DNA of 35,997 nucleotides from contig WQYG01000008.1 of the NCBI GenBank assembly GCA_009781395.1, forward strand, positions 1 to 35,997, read 5' to 3'. The position numbers and the translations under genes are program-made. Shown one piece after another: positions 15,027 to 22,689 of this stretch. The notes beneath the pieces were generated by a model that worked only from the letters and a program-made list of their open reading frames with translations, had not been told where the DNA came from and searched no databases. Every line of letters starts with the position of its first letter. Within the stretch, counting starts at the first letter, position 1. The stretch comes from Candidatus Bathycorpusculum sp. Lineage in GTDB: Archaea; Thermoproteota; Bathyarchaeia; Bathyarchaeales; Bathycorpusculaceae.

Positions 15027-16310
15027 GTTGATGTGAGACCGTTTAGAGCTATAAAGTACACTCCTAAAGCGGGTAATCCTGAAGTGTTGGTTACTCAGCC
15101 TTATGACAAGATTGACTTTAAAATGCAGCAAGAGTACTATGAAAAGTCGCCCTACAATTATTGCCGTTTAATTTTACCAATAGAAGCAGACAAGTATCAG
15201 ATTGCGCAGCAGCGTATTGCGCAGTGGTTAAAAGATGGCGTGATGGAGCGTACGATGTCGCCGGCAGTTTTTGTTGCGCGTCAAGTGTACATTATTAATG
15301 GAAAAAAACAGGTACTTACAGGCCTTATTGCTGCTTTACGGTTGTATTCTTACAATGAGAATGTTGTTTTTCCTCACGAGTTTACACATTCAGCACCAAA
15401 GGCAGATCGGTTAAATATGTTGCGAACTGTGCAGAAGGATCTTGAACAAGTTTTCCTGATGTATCCGGATTCGGAAGGTAAGTCTGTTGAGTTCTTCAGA
15501 GAGATTACAAAGTCTACACCGCTGGTCAGTGTCACAGATCCAGATGAGGTAGAGTATACTGTTTGGGAAGTTACGGATTGTGAAAAGATTCAGTTCATTC
15601 AACAGGTGTTAAGTGAGAAGTGTATGGTTATAAATGATGGTCATCATCGGTATGAAAGCGCTCTTGCTTATCGTGATGAAATGCGTGCCAAAGAGGAGGC
15701 AGGGGTTTGTAGTGATGATTTAGCGTTTAATTTCCACATGTGTTACATGGTACCTGTACAGGATGAGGGGTTAACAATTTTGCCGACACATAGGTTACTT
15801 AAAAAAACAAAGATAACTCCCAAGGTTATAGAAGAGTTCAAACGTTACTTTACAGTTACAGATATTGTACCAGATGTTGAAGCTTTAGACAAGTATCTTG
15901 CAGAACACATTGACGAGCATGCATTCTGTGTTTATGATGGAAAAAATGCTTACGGTTTAACGTTGAAGCATGATGAGAGAGTTTATCAATTTGTTAACGC
16001 TCACACGTCAAAGGAAACTAAAATTTTTGATGTTGTCATTTTACGAGATATTGTGTTTAAAACTATTTTGAAAACAGAAGAATTGAAAATTGATGAAAAC
16101 ATTATCTATGTGCGATGGACCAAAGCAGCCATGGAAAAAATTAACCAAGGAGAAGCTAGTGTAGCGTTTTTTGTAAATCCAATTAGTGCCAAAGCGGTCT
16201 TAGAACTCGCACTACAACATGAGCGTTTACCAGAGAAAAGCACCGATTTTTACCCTAAACCATTGTCAGGCTTTGTAATGATGGACATTTCATCATCAGA
16301 AAAACTCTAA
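15024..16310 (+). CDS. DUF1015 family protein
   Basis: A 428-residue cytosolic protein. The opening VRPFRAIKYTPKAG, the QPYDKID motif, the EFTHSAPKADRLNML segment near 115-130 and especially NDGHHRYESALAYRDEM near 205-220 are the hallmarks of DUF1015, a conserved family of about 400-430 residues without an agreed biochemical role. The two adjacent His and the Arg in NDGHHR look like a catalytic or metal site. Family members often stand beside serine or aminotransferase genes, and here a class V aminotransferase gene lies just upstream on the same strand, so a link to serine metabolism is plausible but not shown. The gene starts with TTG. The first half is G+T-rich, the last quarter A+C-rich. 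Confidence 0.85.
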   Translation: MVDVRPFRAIKYTPKAGNPEVLVTQPYDKIDFKMQQEYYEKSPYNYCRLILPIEADKYQIAQQRIAQWLKDGVMERTMSPAVFVARQVYIINGKKQVLTGLIAALRLYSYNENVVFPHEFTHSAPKADRLNMLRTVQKDLEQVFLMYPDSEGKSVEFFREITKSTPLVSVTDPDEVEYTVWEVTDCEKIQFIQQVLSEKCMVINDGHHRYESALAYRDEMRAKEEAGVCSDDLAFNFHMCYMVPVQDEGLTILPTHRLLKKTKITPKVIEEFKRYFTVTDIVPDVEALDKYLAEHIDEHAFCVYDGKNAYGLTLKHDERVYQFVNAHTSKETKIFDVVILRDIVFKTILKTEELKIDENIIYVRWTKAAMEKINQGEASVAFFVNPISAKAVLELALQHERLPEKSTDFYPKPLSGFVMMDISSSEKL

Positions 16311-16340
16311 TTCCTTTTTTCACAAACCACACTAACAGGC

Positions 16341-16395
16341 ATACTCAAAGATGCTAAGTAGCGTAGACCATGTGATTAGCACAAAAGTTGAGTAT
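16341..16395 (+). other. Intergenic long hairpin downstream of the DUF1015 gene
   Basis: ATACTCAA (16341-16348) pairs perfectly with TTGAGTAT (16388-16395), and TGCTAA (16352-16357) with TTAGCA (16376-16381), separated by an asymmetric internal loop; the apical loop is 18 bases. It lies 30 bases after the DUF1015 stop. It has no T-run. Its left arm shares 12 of 13 bases (TCARAGATGCTAA) with the left arm of the element at 14757. It could terminate both convergent units, or be a second copy of a small structured element. The rest of the gap to 16563 holds nothing I recognise. Confidence 0.4.
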
Positions 16396-16563
16396 ACGTC
16401 GTCACATGTTAACGAAAAAATCTTCAAGGATTGTATTCATTTGCTTTTTGATAGGGAACGTTATGAAAACTAAAGACACTATAAAATAGGTTGAGGAGAA
16501 AATAAATGTATAGTGCGTGTACAGCTTGACAGTATTTGTAGGTTCAGTAGTTAAATATGTGCA

Positions 16564-17499
16564 TCATAGAGAGCCAAGGCATTTTAAGCCGGGGTAATCA
16601 TCTGCGCAGCAAGTCATTTTCTCTATAAGAGCCATGTTTAAACCAGTTACTTCTACAGCATCAGGCATGTCAGATAAAGGTTTTAAAACAAAAGCTCTTT
16701 GCAAGTATTCTTTATGGGGTAAGGTCAAGCCTTTTGTGTTAATCACGCATCCGCTATAGGCGATTATGTCAATATCTATAAGTCTTGGACCCCATCTAAA
16801 AGTTTTTTTTCGCCCCAAATTATTTTCAATACTCTTAATTTGACTATACAATTCAAAAGGATTTAGCGTTGTTTCAATGAGAATTGCGGCGTTATAAAAC
16901 TTTTCTTGATCGATATAACCTACAGGTTCTGTTTCATACAATTTAGACTTATTTAATACAGTTATACCCGTGGAATCAGACAACATTTCCAGTGCTTTTT
17001 GGATATTTTGATTTCTGTCACCGACATTTGACCCCAATGCCAATACAGCTTTATATTCAACGTCTACTCCTGCCTTTGGAGCTACACCTGTATTAACAAC
17101 GACACCTTCGGAGCGTGCTTTCACATTTTTAGCCTGCATCAAAATATAATCTCGGCTTTTTTCAACCTCCACACCAATACAATCAACTTGCCCAGCTAAG
17201 GGTGCATTATTTTTCACAGTCCGAATTTTAATTCGTTGTATACGAGAATCATACAAGAAAACTTTTTCCATAATAACATACGAAAGCCGCTCAACAAGCA
17301 GGAAGCTTTGTGTTTCAACAACGGATGTTATTATATCATAAATACCAGCATAATTAACGGTATCTTGTAAATCATCACTTAAATAAGACTTTGAAATGTC
17401 GGCCCACAATTCCACATCCACAGTAAAAGCTTGAGGATGCTTCCTTTCAAAATCCAAAACACCATGTTTTCCCCAAACTTTTACACCTTCAATTACTAT
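16564..17499 (-). CDS. folBK: Bifunctional dihydroneopterin aldolase / HPPK (FolB-FolK fusion)
   Basis: FolB (about the first 115 residues) cleaves dihydroneopterin to 6-hydroxymethyl-dihydropterin; FolK (from LALGSNVGDRNQNIQKAL, through TEPVGYIDQEKFYNA and GPRLIDIDII) pyrophosphorylates it. The conserved FolB N-terminus IVIEGVKVWGKHGVLDFER is encoded upstream of the first usual start (TTG at 17457, which would remove it), and no ATG, GTG or TTG exists between the folP stop and 17457. The start given here is an ATA codon at 17499-17497, chosen only because it fits the FolB length. The frame continues directly from folP across one TAA (17532-17530), so a FolP-FolB-FolK read-through product is the alternative. 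The FolBK fusion is typical of Clostridia. Function is firm, the start is not. Confidence 0.8.
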   Translation of the reverse strand: MVIEGVKVWGKHGVLDFERKHPQAFTVDVELWADISKSYLSDDLQDTVNYAGIYDIITSVVETQSFLLVERLSYVIMEKVFLYDSRIQRIKIRTVKNNAPLAGQVDCIGVEVEKSRDYILMQAKNVKARSEGVVVNTGVAPKAGVDVEYKAVLALGSNVGDRNQNIQKALEMLSDSTGITVLNKSKLYETEPVGYIDQEKFYNAAILIETTLNPFELYSQIKSIENNLGRKKTFRWGPRLIDIDIIAYSGCVINTKGLTLPHKEYLQRAFVLKPLSDMPDAVEVTGLNMALIEKMTCCADDYPGLKCLGSL

Positions 17500-17529
17500 T
17501 TTATCAAAAGTTACATCGTAACTAACCGT

Positions 17530-18822
17530 TTACACGCCCCTAACCATTGCATCACTCATCTTTACAACCCTATACATTTCTTTCACATCGTGCACCCTTA
17601 TAAAATCACTTCCTTTAGCAATTCCAAGGGTAACAGTAGCAGCAGTACCTTCAACCCGCTCATTTACAGGAAGACCTAAAACTTTACCTATCATAGATTT
17701 TCGTGAAGTCCCCAACAAAACAGGATATCCAACACATTTAAGCTCATCTAACCGGCGCATAATTTCCAAATTTTGCTCCACCGTTTTACCAAAACCTATA
17801 CCCGGATCCAAAATAATATTCTCTTGTTTTAACCCTGCCTTCAAAGCTATATCAACACTCTTTCTTAAAAATCGGGTAATGTGACTTAAAATGTCCCCGT
17901 CAATAGGGCTATCGGGATTATGCATGGCAATAACGCCAGCACCATATGAAGCTGCGAGTTTGGCAATTTTAGGTTCTTTTATCAGCCCATTTACATCGTT
18001 AATTATATGGGCTCCTGCTTTGAGCACATTTTCTGCAACATACAATTTTGACGTATCAACTGAAATAGGCACATTAAGTGTTTTAACAAGTTTTTCAACA
18101 ACACCCAAGATTCTGGCTAATTCTTCTTTATCATCTATGGCGGTGTATCCAGGTCTTGTGGACTCCCCTCCAACATCAATTATATCAGCTCCGTCTGCAA
18201 CCATTTTTTCTGCTTTACGACAAGCAACATCAATAATAGAATCCTGACATTTTTTGGTAGAGGGTTTATTGGTTGTTTCTTTAATAAAGGACGTATCTGA
18301 TTCGTCTGCAAGAAGACCATCACCAGAAAAAGAATCATCGGTAATGTTCAAAATGCCCATGATATACGTTTTTTTACCAATTTCGAGTTTATGCCTACCA
18401 CAGCAATAGTGACGACAAACTTTTTCTTTATTTTCAATGACCTGCGTAACAAATTGTATTTTGGAACCTATGCCAGATAGTATTTCGTGCTGTGACCCAA
18501 GTTTCATAATCAGCTTATTTACCTGATCCAAGTTACCTATGATAAGCGCATTTGTATTTTCTATCGAACCCTTAAGGGAATCTTTCTGAATAACTGCAGT
18601 TCCACCACTGTTAAACATTTCCTGTTTAATAACATCTGCCGCAAAAAAAGGGATATCTTCAACATGCATACAAAGAGGAACAGCTTGAGAAACCACACTT
18701 TGCATGATACTGCCATCTGTTTCTATTTTGCGCATTTCAGCTCTTGCATCAGTTAGATTTTTTGGATAGACTAGTCGTACATTAACTATAATTACCGCCG
18801 CCCCTAACGGTGGATACATCAT
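17530..18822 (-). CDS. folP: Dihydropteroate synthase, long clostridial-type form
   Basis: This enzyme joins 6-hydroxymethyl-dihydropterin pyrophosphate to p-aminobenzoate. The TIM barrel begins near residue 150 with [16 protein letters not shown], followed by [41 protein letters not shown] and RVHDV. About 20 extra residues lie after SFSGDG. The first 150 residues ([17 protein letters not shown] and similar) match the N-terminal extension I know from clostridial FolP proteins, not typical archaeal ones. The frame opens with ATG at 18822, overlapping folE by 41 bases; family alignment would place the start near NVRLVYP, just after the folE stop, where again only ATA or ATT codons exist. The gene lies between folE and folBK on the minus strand. 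Its stop is in frame with folBK. Confidence 0.92.
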   Translation of the reverse strand: MMYPPLGAAVIIVNVRLVYPKNLTDARAEMRKIETDGSIMQSVVSQAVPLCMHVEDIPFFAADVIKQEMFNSGGTAVIQKDSLKGSIENTNALIIGNLDQVNKLIMKLGSQHEILSGIGSKIQFVTQVIENKEKVCRHYCCGRHKLEIGKKTYIMGILNITDDSFSGDGLLADESDTSFIKETTNKPSTKKCQDSIIDVACRKAEKMVADGADIIDVGGESTRPGYTAIDDKEELARILGVVEKLVKTLNVPISVDTSKLYVAENVLKAGAHIINDVNGLIKEPKIAKLAASYGAGVIAMHNPDSPIDGDILSHITRFLRKSVDIALKAGLKQENIILDPGIGFGKTVEQNLEIMRRLDELKCVGYPVLLGTSRKSMIGKVLGLPVNERVEGTAATVTLGIAKGSDFIRVHDVKEMYRVVKMSDAMVRGV

Positions 18823-19339
18823 TCTCGCTGATATCGCCTTTTATGCAAGTGGTAACGGTTTTAGCTCCAGGCTTTTTTACACCTCGCATGGTCATGCATA
18901 AATGCTCTGCCTCAACATAGACATACACACCTTTTGGATTCACGATATCCATTATCGTTTCAGCCAACTGCGCAGTAAGCCTTTCTTGTAACTGAGGTCT
19001 TCCAGACAATACATCAATAATACGAGCTATCTTACTGAGCCCCAATATACGCCCACCATTAGGCTTGTACGCTATACAGGCTTTCCCTATAAAAGGTATT
19101 AAATGATGCTCACATACAGATTGAAAAGGAATATCTTTCACCATGACAAGCCCACTGTTTTCGGGTTCATAAAAAATTTTAGTACACTCTTTTGGGTTGG
19201 CATGTAAACCAGCAAATATTTCCGCATACATATCAGCTACCCTTGAAGGTGTTTCAACCAGCCCTTCCCGATCAGGATTTTCGCCAATCGCATACAAGAC
19301 TTCCCTTATTGCGTTTTCGATTCTCTTTTTATCGATCAT
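18782..19339 (-). CDS. folE: GTP cyclohydrolase I
   Basis: A 185-residue protein that converts GTP to 7,8-dihydroneopterin triphosphate, the first step of the folate pathway; it works as a decamer in the cytosol. The signature regions are complete: [19 protein letters not shown], the zinc site with [10 protein letters not shown] (Cys and His) and the second Cys in [12 protein letters not shown], plus [10 protein letters not shown] and RPQLQERLT. Length is normal for the bacterial type IA enzyme. Most archaea use the unrelated FolE2/MptA route, so this gene and its two partners probably came from bacteria. GTGAGCGG just before the ATG acts as a weak ribosome site. It is the first gene of the folE-folP-folBK unit. 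Confidence 0.96.
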   Translation of the reverse strand: MIDKKRIENAIREVLYAIGENPDREGLVETPSRVADMYAEIFAGLHANPKECTKIFYEPENSGLVMVKDIPFQSVCEHHLIPFIGKACIAYKPNGGRILGLSKIARIIDVLSGRPQLQERLTAQLAETIMDIVNPKGVYVYVEAEHLCMTMRGVKKPGAKTVTTCIKGDISENDVSTVRGGGNYS

Positions 19340-19737
19340 CCGCTCACTCTTGCTTATCTGTTTATATTTCGTTAAATATACTTCACTTCAATGTAAACTA
19401 AATCGTCGCTGTCCGATTTAAAGACTAATGAGTGAAATTATACTTGACGGCTATTTGAAACCCTTCCAAGTACCAGTCTCCTGTAGGGTTTTTCATTGCT
19501 ATGTAATTTTTTATATGCCAATATAAAGAGTTTCCGCAACAAAATACACCAACAACCCAAAATTATCCCATCTTATGCACTATTTAACAAAGTTGGAAAC
19601 GTGCCACAAAAAAACAGTAGCCTAAAGGTTTACTTTCCAGTTGGACGTGTTTGTTTTGGAGACTGTTGTTTTTTGGTTAACGTAATGCTTAATTAACATG
19701 GTATTGATGTTTTCTTAAAGAAAGAGGAAAGAAAAAT
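19340..19737. other. Divergent gap between folE and aquaporin, with two hairpins
   Basis: On the minus strand AGTATATTTAAC (19371-19382) and GAAATATAAA (19361-19370) are TATA candidates for folE. Farther away lie two hairpins: AAATCG/CGATTT at 19399-19418, and AAACCCT/AGGGTTT at 19457-19489, the latter followed by Ts on the plus strand and holding an inner CAG-GAGA-CTG hairpin on the minus strand. Upstream of the aquaporin, ATATAAAG near 19522 is a weak TATA candidate, and AGAGG sits before the ATG. I could not match the hairpins to the tetrahydrofolate riboswitch, and they lie upstream of the probable folE promoter. Confidence 0.4.
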
Positions 19738-20499
19738 ATGAGCGAGTTTAATTTGGAAGTAAAAAAATATGTTGCCGAGTTAATCGGGACGTTTATACTT
19801 GTTTTTGCAGGTTGCGGTAGTGCAATCATTGCAGGTAGTGTTATTGGGAATGTGGGTGTGTCGCTTGCGTTTGGTCTTTCGGTGCTAGTGATGGTTTACA
19901 CGATAGGCAGTGTTTCAGGTTGTCACATTAATCCAGCTGTTTCAGTCTCTATGTTGGCTACTGGAAAAATGAAAGCAAAAGATACGGCGTTTTACATTAT
20001 TTTCCAGTGTATAGGTGCAATAATGGGGGCAGGTGTACTTTATTGCATTAAGGCAGACAAACTTGTATCGGGTGCAGCTATAACGGAATTGGCACAAAAT
20101 GGTTATGCTGCTGCTGTGGTAGGAGGAAATTATTCACTTATGGCGGCAGTTGTTGCTGAAATAATTTGTACATTCATCTTTGTCTTGGTTATACATGGTT
20201 CATTGAGTAAGAAGGCTCCTAAGGGATTTGCAGGAATATCAATCGGACTTGCGTTAACACTGGTTCATCTTGTGTTAATTCCGATAACTAATGCAAGTGT
20301 TAACCCAGCTAGAAGTTTAGGTCCAGCAATGTTTGTTGGTGGTTTAGCCTTAGAGCAGCTTTGGCTGTTTTGGGTAGCACCAATAGTTGGCGGATTGTTT
20401 GCAGCTGCTGTATGGAAAATAATAGAACCCACAGATGTCCAAGAGCAAACCATTGAATCTAAAGAAATACACCCATCAGTTAAAACAGTGACCTCTTAG
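19738..20499 (+). CDS. Aquaporin (MIP family, AqpZ-like)
   Basis: A 253-residue membrane channel with six TM helices and both half-helix motifs, HINPAVS near residue 62-68 and SVNPARSLGPA near 184-194. In the selectivity filter I can place Phe of LAFGLSV in the first helix set, His of LVHLVLIP and the Arg of NPAR, as in the water channel AqpZ, while the Thr of E. coli AqpZ (NTS before NPAR) is Ala here. This favours water over glycerol. The archaeal AqpM filter, with Ile in place of His, is not seen. AGAGG precedes the ATG. The protein ends with a 30-residue polar tail. Its 3' end is followed by a hairpin terminator, and it converges on the small YHS gene. Confidence 0.93.
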   Translation: MSEFNLEVKKYVAELIGTFILVFAGCGSAIIAGSVIGNVGVSLAFGLSVLVMVYTIGSVSGCHINPAVSVSMLATGKMKAKDTAFYIIFQCIGAIMGAGVLYCIKADKLVSGAAITELAQNGYAAAVVGGNYSLMAAVVAEIICTFIFVLVIHGSLSKKAPKGFAGISIGLALTLVHLVLIPITNASVNPARSLGPAMFVGGLALEQLWLFWVAPIVGGLFAAAVWKIIEPTDVQEQTIESKEIHPSVKTVTS

Positions 20500-20738
20500 A
20501 GAAGCTAAAACAGAAAATTGCAAACAAACACGTGTATAGCAGAATATGAAACACATAACAATAAGCTGTGTAACAAAATCTGTCTTGCACCAACCGTCCC
20601 CCTTCTTTTATAACTTTTTCATCAGAATATTATTATCAACGGTTAGTTTTGTCATCAACATAATGTTTACAGTCATTGTTGAAAAGTTTCAATACACAGG
20701 AGTATTGTTAGTGAGTAATAAACTAAAAGAAGAAGTAT

Positions 20739-20763
20739 GGGAGCCCAAAAGCTTCCCTTTTTT
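20739..20763. terminator. Hairpin with T-run between aquaporin and the YHS gene
   Basis: GGGAGC (20739-20744) pairs with GCTTCCC (20751-20757), leaving one T unpaired, and six Ts follow at 20758-20763. This is a textbook terminator for the aquaporin transcript. It lies 13 bases from the stop of the convergent YHS gene and overlaps a second possible pairing, GCCCA/TGGGC. The gap before it (20500-20738) shows a 75-codon frame that I do not accept. Confidence 0.6.
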
Positions 20764-20775
20764 ATGGGCTTAAAG

Positions 20776-20922
20776 TTATTTAGTGTATTTTATTGGTTGG
20801 CGTTTGAATTTTTTTTTGCAGATTATGCTACAGAAGCGATAAGTTTCGCCTTCGTAGGTGATTTTGAATTTAGCGGTGTTTTCGTCTAGAACCATGCCGC
20901 AGACTGGATCTCTAAATGACAT
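20776..20922 (-). CDS. Small YHS-domain metal-binding protein
   Basis: A 48-residue protein encoded entirely by one YHS domain. From the start: MSFRDPVCGMVLDENTA, then FKITYEGETYRFCS and CKKKF. The pattern D-P-V-C-G-M, an aromatic YEG-x-T-Y-R-F-C-S and a Cys four residues on is the YHS signature, found at the ends of heavy-metal ATPases and in small standalone proteins, thought to bind copper or another soft metal through the cysteines. AGAG precedes the ATG. It is convergent with the aquaporin gene and just downstream, on the same strand, of nothing closer than the helicase. CTCTATATG near 21014-21022, read on the minus strand, is a possible TATA box. It is easily missed because of its length. 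Confidence 0.8.
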   Translation of the reverse strand: MSFRDPVCGMVLDENTAKFKITYEGETYRFCSIICKKKFKRQPIKYTK

Positions 20923-21092
20923 TCTCTGGGTTAAACCTCAGGGTAGAGTATACTTGCAATCATTTATGGTTAGTGGTAGAGTGAGAACAAAGCTTCAAAA
21001 GAAACAAAAAAATAGAGTTCATATAGAGATTTATTGTGAGCAGCAAGTGTCTAATTGTGGGAGGGAGAGAGGGAGAAATTTGAGGGGATGTT

Positions 21093-22280
21093 TTAGTAGA
21101 AGCTTTGTATTGGTGAGTCGTTGTTGTCTTGTTCGTTTTTGTTTTTTGTGTTAATTTCTTCGATGCGTGTTTTTGTTAGGGCTTTGATGTTGTTAAAGTT
21201 GCTCAATTCGCCGTAGCTGACAAGGGTAATGGCGGTGCCTGTGGTGCCTTTGCGTGCTGTTCTGCCGATGCGGTGGAAGTATACTGGAGGGTCGTTTGGT
21301 ACGTCGTAATTGATGATGTGGGTGATTCCTTGAATGTCTAGACCTCTTGCGGCTACGTCTGTTGCAACGAGGAGGCTAAGTCGTCCGGTTTTGAATTCGT
21401 TTATTGCACGGTCGCGTTGTGCTTGTGTAAATCCTGCGTGTAGGGCTTGGACGCGGAAGCCTTTTTTGTGCATTTGGTCTGAAACTCGGCTGGTGTCTCT
21501 GCGGGTTCTGCAAAAGATTATGGCTTTTTCTACGGCATCTTGGCGTAAAATGTTGCAGAGGGTATCGAATTTGCCGTGTTGATTGATGACGGTGTAGTAT
21601 TGTTTCATGTGAGTAACGGCGATTTCGTCTTTACTTACTAGTATTTGTTCAGGGTTTTTCATGTATTTATTGCATATACGCATGACTTGGTGGTCGATAG
21701 TTGCGCTAAAGAGGCTTGTTTGCCTGTCACGGGGGGTTCTGTAGAGGATGTATTCAACATCTTCTAGAAAGCCCATGTCGAGCATTCGATCAGCTTCGTC
21801 TAGCACTACGGTTCTAACGGAGGACAAGTTTAGGATGTTGCGTTTCATTAAATCGATTACTCTGCCAGGTGTGCCTACGACTATGTGGATGTTGCCTTTT
21901 AGGGCGTGGATTTGTTTGTTTATAGATTCGCCGCCATATACGGGTAGAACACGGGTTTTTGCGTATTTACCAAATTTTGATAGATTGTCGGCTACTTGTA
22001 CGGCTAATTCACGTGTTGGGGCTAAAATTAGTCCTTGAACTCCTTTGATGTTTGAGTCTAATCGTTGAATCATAGGTACGCCAAACGCAGCAGTTTTACC
22101 TGTTCCAGTTTGTGCTTGCCCGATAACATCTTTGCCTTCAAGCAGAGGCATTATTGCTTGCGCTTGAATTGGAAAAAGAGCATCAAATCCTATCTCGTTT
22201 AAACTTTTTAAAATTTCCCCACTTATGGGTAATTCTTTAAATGATTGTGGTGATTGCAAACTATTTTTTTCTCCTGCCAC
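21093..22280 (-). CDS. DEAD-box RNA helicase
   Basis: A 395-residue ATP-dependent RNA helicase. In order: Q-motif (FKELPISGEILKSLNEIGF with FPIQAQAI), motif I AQTGTGKTAAFG near 55, Ia PTRELAVQ, GG, Ib TPGR, motif II VLDEADRMLD near 155, III SAT, IV IIFCRT, V ATDVAARGLDIQG, VI HRIGRTARKG. The C-terminal tail is short and polar (about 25 residues), so it is a minimal core enzyme like archaeal homologues of the eIF4A/DeaD group that help RNA folding or cold adaptation. GTG at 22280 is the chosen start; an AGGAG lies just inside the frame, which would instead suit a TTG seven codons on, leaving some doubt. The gene follows the giant adhesin gene at 409 bases and need not be in its transcript. Confidence 0.92.
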   Translation of the reverse strand: MAGEKNSLQSPQSFKELPISGEILKSLNEIGFDALFPIQAQAIMPLLEGKDVIGQAQTGTGKTAAFGVPMIQRLDSNIKGVQGLILAPTRELAVQVADNLSKFGKYAKTRVLPVYGGESINKQIHALKGNIHIVVGTPGRVIDLMKRNILNLSSVRTVVLDEADRMLDMGFLEDVEYILYRTPRDRQTSLFSATIDHQVMRICNKYMKNPEQILVSKDEIAVTHMKQYYTVINQHGKFDTLCNILRQDAVEKAIIFCRTRRDTSRVSDQMHKKGFRVQALHAGFTQAQRDRAINEFKTGRLSLLVATDVAARGLDIQGITHIINYDVPNDPPVYFHRIGRTARKGTTGTAITLVSYGELSNFNNIKALTKTRIEEINTKNKNEQDNNDSPIQSFY

Positions 22281-22689
22281 AGAATGTTCATGTCATAGTT
22301 TTTGAAAGCTCAGGAGCTTAAAGGATATACATGAGTTAATGTGACACGCTTCCATCAGTTTACGTCAGAAATATAAAAAGATTTGTAAGATCAAAACGTG
22401 AATAGAACGTGAAATAGTCAAAAGCATAGGTAATTATTCGAAAATCGTCTATCAGTTATACTTTGGTAATACAGGATTAGTAATTGAAATAACAACTGTT
22501 TACCCACCAAAAGTTTTCGCAAACTAATCTGGTTTGATAAAAAAAATGGATGGTGGGTTGTCATGAAGCATTTTGTGGATTAGTTGTTGTTTTATGTGTT
22601 AGCAATGTTTTAACGGGTTTTTCTTTTTCAAAACTTGAAGCATTCACCAATCATAGTGGGCATGACGCGAATTTTTCCCTTTTAAAGGG
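22281..22689. other. Gap between helicase and giant adhesin
   Basis: On the minus strand CATGTATATCC near 22325 is a TATA candidate for the helicase. At 22677-22689 the palindrome CCCTTTTAAAGGG touches the adhesin stop codon and, with the Ts before it on the plus strand, may form part of a transcript end. The middle, about 22380-22660, shows no ORF with coding character and no structured repeat. Confidence 0.4.

Noticed and set aside
19340-19500. Tetrahydrofolate riboswitch upstream of folE
   Set aside because: The hairpins do not show the conserved core I know for that riboswitch, and they lie upstream of the likely folE TATA box.
20546-20773. 75-codon frame after the aquaporin gene
   Set aside because: It has no Shine-Dalgarno sequence, runs through the aquaporin terminator hairpin and has no family pattern.
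22677-22689. Palindrome CCCTTTTAAAGGG as a strong terminator of the giant adhesin gene
   Set aside because: It has almost no loop and no T-run on the minus strand after it, so I only mention it in the gap description.
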